Source of the DNA: Candidatus Aadella gelida
GTDB lineage: Bacteria > Omnitrophota > Gorgyraeia > Tantalellales > Tantalellaceae
DNA: 48,022 bases
Assembly: GCA_030765205.1 (NCBI GenBank)
Contig: JAVCDB010000099.1
Location: forward strand, 1 to 48,022
Direction of reading: 5' to 3'
Shown: positions 26,001-29,000 of the stretch, piece after piece
Position numbering within the stretch: position 1 is the stretch's first letter
Layout: each line of letters starts with the position of its first letter
Notes under the pieces: model-generated
Told to the model about the DNA's origin: nothing
Databases searched by the model: none
Seen by the model: the letters and a program-made list of their open reading frames with translations, nothing else
Translations under genes and position numbers: made by a program

Positions 26001-29000
26001 GTAACCCGAATTGTAGTATCATTTGGTTTGAAACCGGATATTTGATGTGCCCTTATTCTTCTTTTTATTTTTCCAAGACCATAAAGAAGTACTTCCGGTT
26101 TAATTGTGAGCTCATAGGCTCTTAATAAATCTATCTTGTCCTTAAGAAGTTCGGCATCCATTGTTAGCAGTTTATTACCGTAATATTTAGGATTAACAAA
26201 TTTCCGGATAAATTTTACATCCATCCCGGCTTTTTTAAGAGCCAGTATCCTTCGAAGGTTATTTTGATATCCTATTACATCGTTTTCGGAGAGTTTTAGA
26301 AGGGATTCTTGAATATCTTCCGATATGCTTTCGTCTTTAATTGTTTCTGTCAAAAGTCGCTCAAGTTGGGTTGTACGGTTTGGTATTATTTTTTCCTTTA
26401 AGAAACTTTTGACCCTCTCTATCAAAGGCGGTGCTTTATTTGAGATCAGTGAAAATACGGCCTTTCTCATTATAAAATATGTGCCTATAGCGGCAAAACC
26501 GGAAAGAACCGGAATCATGAACGCGTATCCGGCTGGAAGGGCCAGGGCCAATAATGTGCCCATACCTATGGTTGCGATACCCGCCAGAATTAAGACCTCG
26601 GCATTACCATCTTCCTTCTTCAATACATCTGTGGGTTTAGTTATAGCAGGTTCTTTCTCTCCGCCCTCTACCCTTTCTTCTTCTGCCATTTTCACGGTAG
26701 GTTCAGTAGGCACCACATCCGCATCAACGACTTTCTCGGGACCGGATGTTAGCTTTTGATCTTCCCGCACACCGCTAAATACGGGCGTTCCCGGCTCGAC
26801 TTCATACGCCCCTTCATAATTCACCCGTTCACCGGTCATCATCTCTATCCCGAAAGACATAAATTCTGCGGCTGAAACTATAATATCCAGCTGTTTCATA
26901 ACTTCGGGACTTTCTTTCCAATTTTTAGGCATTCTGTATCCGAGAGTCCTTAAGGTCCTTACCACTTCTTCCTGATCTATCTCTCGACCGGCTTCATAGA
27001 TCTTTTCCGCGATTCTTTCTCTAAGCGCTTTGTCTTCTGCTATAGCTTTTATTTTGTCGAGCCCCTCTTCCCGGCTAACTCTCTCCCCTAATTCCTTGGC
27101 AATGGTCGAAAGTTCATCTTTAAGCGATTCGGCCTTCTTAACTTCTTGCTTAAGCTCCGTCAGCACCGTCCTAAACTCGCCTTCTTCGCCTCTCCTGGCC
27201 AAAAACCTGGTTCTTTCTTCTTTGGAAGCGGGGTTAAAATCATAATATACCGCGCCCGAAGTGTCTTTCTTGCGAACTATACTTATGAAAACGCCGCCTT
27301 CGGCATCTTGTGTCATATCTTCAATAACGGCGCTTCCGTTATTTACTTTTCTGACATTTATTTTTTCAAGATATGACGAGAACTCTTCAGGAGCAGGAGG
27401 AGCAAAATCCATCGCAATACGATGTTCTTCCGATAAATTTTCATATGCCTCTTTATACCTGGAAGCCCATTCTCTTTTGATCTTTTCCACGTCGCGTCCG
27501 TCGATCATAGCTTCGCCCAAAGCGTGAAATACCATAGATTTTATGCCTGCAAGGTCACCTTTATAATCATACAAATATGCGGCAACCGCCAGTTTATACC
27601 TGCCGCTTTCTAGAAGCTTCTCATAAGGCTTCTTTTTATTGGTAAGCACCGCTATGTAAGGTCTTTCTTTCCCGTCCTGGTATTTCGGAATTATGACCAG
27701 GTAAGAAAGCCCCTGTTCTTTCATGATGCCGGTGAGTCCTTCGGTATGATAACCCCCCGTTATAAGGGCGGCTGTCTTTTTCCCTTCCCGTCTCATCTTC
27801 ATTACGGTATTTTCTAGTATGGCGTTATCTCTCGCTTTCGCGTCATAGTAGAACTGTAGCGCCCCGTCTATACCGTCTTCTATCTCGCCCAGATCATACC
27901 CGCCTGTTATTTCCACTCCGTATTTCTTACAATTTTCTTTAATGAATTTCGCGTATTCTTCAGCCGAGAAACTCTTTTTACTCTTCATCAGCTGTTCGCT
28001 TTCGGAGTTATTCAGCTCCATAGCATAAAGCTGTTTTAACAAAGTGGAAAGCTGTATCATTTCAAAAAGTTCGCGTTCTGCGGGCTCTTCATAAAGTTTT
28101 TCCCTGATAGCCCCTTCTAAAGCATCTATCTCATTGTAAAGCCCCATAAGTTCTACGGATTCGTATATGCTTACATATTTGGTAAAAAGTATCATGTTCC
28201 CATAAGCATCGGCAGAAATACCTTCGCTCTTGGCAAGATCAACTAGATAATTATGATAATCAGCTTGTGATATTTTGTTCTGTTTGAACGCGAGGGATTG
28301 CAAGACCAAAACTTCCAGTACGCCTTTTTCTTTGTCCCGGCTAAGCTCATCTATAAGCTGCCCTCTTTCTGTATTGGCCTTCTTAAAATCTATCTCTTTC
28401 TCGAGTTCCATCGATTTTATTAGCTTGGATATTTCGGGATAAGAGGCGATATCTATATTGTTCTTTTCGGCCAGATCTTTTATTGACGCCCAATAACCGT
28501 CAAAACTTAGCTTCTTTTCTCTGTGATCGCTTGATACATCATTGAACTTTTTAAGGTCTTTATTCCAGCTCTTCTCGGCTAGCGCGTCAAACTGCCCCAG
28601 AAGAGAGATTATATTTCCGGTTTTCCCGGCACGTTCGATAGCCAGATGTTTAAAACTTTCAATATTTTCTCTGTAAAGCTTCTCATCTTCTATCCCGTAA
28701 AGACTGATATTTTTCGCATCCGTAGTTATGGCGAAAAATTCCCCGGCGCTCATGCGCCCTTCTTTCATAAGAAAAGAAGCCGTATCCTTACGTATACTTT
28801 CGTCCGGAAATGTACTTAAAAGAGACGTGTCTATATACCCTGAAGCGCCTTCAAGTGCGATGAATTCAAGGTCATAATCCGTAACCAGAGTCTCTAGAAG
28901 ACCTGCTATCGAATACTGCGCAGACAAGGATGAATGAGCGTCCTGTATGTTAAAAATGACCTCGTCTCCGCCGTTCAGAGCGATTTCCTGCATCTTACCC

